Origin: an uncultured Atopobiaceae bacterium | GTDB lineage: Bacteria; Actinomycetota; Coriobacteriia; Coriobacteriales; Atopobiaceae | Assembly: GCA_900770865.1 (NCBI GenBank) | Contig: CAAGLU010000412.1 | Span: 1 to 5,566, forward strand | Direction of reading: 5' to 3' | Length of the DNA stretch: 5,566 nt | Shown here: in pieces, positions 4,185 through 5,566 of the stretch | Numbering within the stretch: the stretch's first letter is position 1 | How the letters are laid out: every line of letters starts with the position of its first letter | The notes under the pieces: generated by a model | What the model saw: only the letters and a program-made list of their open reading frames with translations | Databases searched by the model: none | What the model was told of the DNA's origin: nothing | Program-made: the position numbers and the translations under genes

Positions 4185-5566
4185 ATGCAGCCCGTACTCA
4201 ACGTCGAAGACGTCAAGCGCGTCGAGGTCGCGCTCACTCGCGTGGGCGTGAGCATCTCTGAGCTCATGCACCGCGCCGGTTGCGCCGCGGCACAGGAGGC
4301 GCTTGCCCTGGGAGACGTGCAGAATGCCGTGATTCTCGCCGGCATGGGCAACAACGGGGGAGATGGCTGGGTTGCAGCCGAGGCCCTGCTTGCTCATGGC
4401 GTAAACGTCAAGGTGGTCACGCCCGTCGAGCCAGACCAGCTCTCCGGCGACCTTGCGCGCCAGGTGGCGCAGCGCGCCGTGCGCGCGGGCGTCTCCACGC
4501 TGGTGGGTCCGTCGCGCGATGAGCTCGAGGGGCTCCTCACTGCCTCCGACGTGGCGCTCGACTGCATGCTGGGCACGGGCTTCCACGGAGACCTCCGCGC
4601 GCCCTTCGACATCTGGATCGACTGCGTGAACAGCTCCGGCGTGCGCGTGGTTGCGGTGGACGTTCCCAGCGGTCTCTCGGCGCAGACGGGGCATGCCCCC
4701 GGTGCCTGCGTGGTTGCAGACCTCACCGTTACCATGCTGTGCCTAAAGCCCGGCCTTCTCGCCGATGACGGTCGCGACGTGTGCGGATCTATTGTCGTGG
4801 CGCCACTTGCCGAGCAGACCGAGCAGATCGTGGTCGAGGCAGACCCAGTGGCCTGGCGCACCGACCTCGAGGATTACCTCGACGTGATGGTGCCGCCCAC
4901 CACAGCGGTCGACAAGTTCTCCCGCGGTTCGGTGCTTGTCGTGGGCGGCTCCTCTCGCTTTGTGGGCGCGCCCATCCTGGCGGCCCGCGCCGCCGCCCGC
5001 GCCGGTGCTGGCTACGTTACGCTGGCCGTGCCCGCGTGCATCGTGCCGCAGGTACAGGCGCATGTGCTGGAGATTCCCGTCGTGGGGCTGCCCTGCGACG
5101 AGGACGGAACCATCTCCAAGGATGCCGCGACCATAGTGTCCAAGCTGGCCGAGAAGCGCTCGGCGGTTCTCGCCGGCCCCGGCATGCGCGTCTCCGGCGG
5201 CACCGTGGCCGTTGTCTCGGCGCTTCTCGCATCTCCCGTCCCACTCGTGCTCGACGCGGACGCGCTCAACTGCATTGCCCGGCTTACCTCGGGCAAGCTG
5301 CAGGACTTCCCAGAGATTCTGCGCCGGAACACGCCGCTTGTGCTTACGCCGCACCGTCGCGAGCTTGGCCGCTTGGTAGGCAAGGAGGAGAACCCGCCCG
5401 CCTCGCTGGTGGACCAGCTTGAGGACGCACGCAAGATCGTGTGGTCGGATGGGGGCTCGGAGCTGGTCGTGGTTGCCAAGGGCACCGCAACCGGCTGCGT
5501 GGGCGTCGAGCAGGCCATTCTCCCCAAGCCTGGACCGGCGGCGCTTGCCACGGCGGGCTCTGGGGA
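4185..5566 (+). CDS. nnr: Bifunctional NAD(P)H-hydrate epimerase / ADP-dependent NAD(P)H-hydrate dehydratase (3' end outside window)
   Basis: The protein repairs NADHX and NADPHX, the hydrated, inactive forms of the cofactors: the N-terminal YjeF/NnrE domain epimerises R- and S-forms, and the C-terminal NnrD domain dehydrates the S-form using ADP. 460 codons are visible without a stop. The epimerase domain shows SELMHRAG (25-32), the nucleotide loop GMGNNGGDGWVAA (53-65), DCMLGTGFHGDL (126-137) and VDVPSGLSAQTG (158-169). The dehydratase domain starts with DKFSRGSVLVVGGSSRFVGAP (243-263), then AARAAARAGAGYVTLAVP, AGPGM (330-334), LDADALN (356-362), LTPHRRELGRL (387-397), AKGTATG, and ends exactly in LATAGSG (454-460), the start of the ATAGSGD active-site motif. 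LTPHRRE replaces the more usual TPHPGE. ATG 4185 follows AAGGAG (4170-4175), which overlaps the end of acpS, so the two are probably coupled. Roughly 50-60 residues should remain downstream by family length. Confidence 0.92.
   Translation, partial: MQPVLNVEDVKRVEVALTRVGVSISELMHRAGCAAAQEALALGDVQNAVILAGMGNNGGDGWVAAEALLAHGVNVKVVTPVEPDQLSGDLARQVAQRAVRAGVSTLVGPSRDELEGLLTASDVALDCMLGTGFHGDLRAPFDIWIDCVNSSGVRVVAVDVPSGLSAQTGHAPGACVVADLTVTMLCLKPGLLADDGRDVCGSIVVAPLAEQTEQIVVEADPVAWRTDLEDYLDVMVPPTTAVDKFSRGSVLVVGGSSRFVGAPILAARAAARAGAGYVTLAVPACIVPQVQAHVLEIPVVGLPCDEDGTISKDAATIVSKLAEKRSAVLAGPGMRVSGGTVAVVSALLASPVPLVLDADALNCIARLTSGKLQDFPEILRRNTPLVLTPHRRELGRLVGKEENPPASLVDQLEDARKIVWSDGGSELVVVAKGTATGCVGVEQAILPKPGPAALATAGSG

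Noticed and set aside
2262..4694. An open frame of about 810 codons on the minus strand spanning parts of glmS, acpS and nnr
   Set aside because: It lies fully opposite well-identified genes, reads as Ala/Arg/His/Gly-rich sequence with no recognisable domain, and is the expected result of few stop codons in GC-rich antisense DNA.

Overview
The window is GC-rich, with dense coding and all four genes on the plus strand: glmM, glmS, acpS and a bifunctional NAD(P)HX-repair gene that runs off the right edge. The order glmM - glmS - acpS - nnr matches the conserved actinobacterial cell-wall/housekeeping cluster (Mycobacterium tuberculosis has the same families in the same relative order). High GC, the GlmS and Nnr sequence style and very short intergenic spacing suggest an actinobacterium. 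A member of the Coriobacteriia (Olsenella/Atopobium-like) is my best guess, but that is inference without a database search.

Layout. Bases 1-215 hold no gene I can support. They contain a long imperfect inverted repeat (8-90), then about 70 bases with nothing recognisable, then a probable extended -10 promoter (162-170) and a good ribosome binding site for glmM. glmM (216-1553) is complete and is followed at once by a convincing intrinsic terminator (1567-1606). The rest of the glmM-glmS gap is packed with dyad symmetry: an 8-bp-arm palindrome just upstream of a second extended -10 (1645-1653), and a 9-bp perfect hairpin at the predicted 5' end of the glmS mRNA. glmS (1722-3572), acpS (3576-4178) and nnr (4185-5566, incomplete) are separated by 3 and 6 bases and look like one translationally coupled operon.

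Function. GlmS makes glucosamine-6-phosphate from fructose-6-phosphate and glutamine, and GlmM isomerises it to glucosamine-1-phosphate; these are consecutive steps toward UDP-GlcNAc and peptidoglycan. AcpS activates acyl carrier protein for lipid synthesis. Nnr repairs hydrated NADH/NADPH. The two consecutive amino-sugar enzymes appear to be transcribed separately, with the control signals concentrated in front of glmS, the committed step.

No new enzyme system or mobile element with genes is visible. The points most worth a second look are the 83-bp inverted-repeat structure at the left edge, the layered palindromes and possible two-state leader of glmS, and the unusual acidic C-terminal extension of AcpS of about 75 residues, which also contains a possible internal promoter for nnr.
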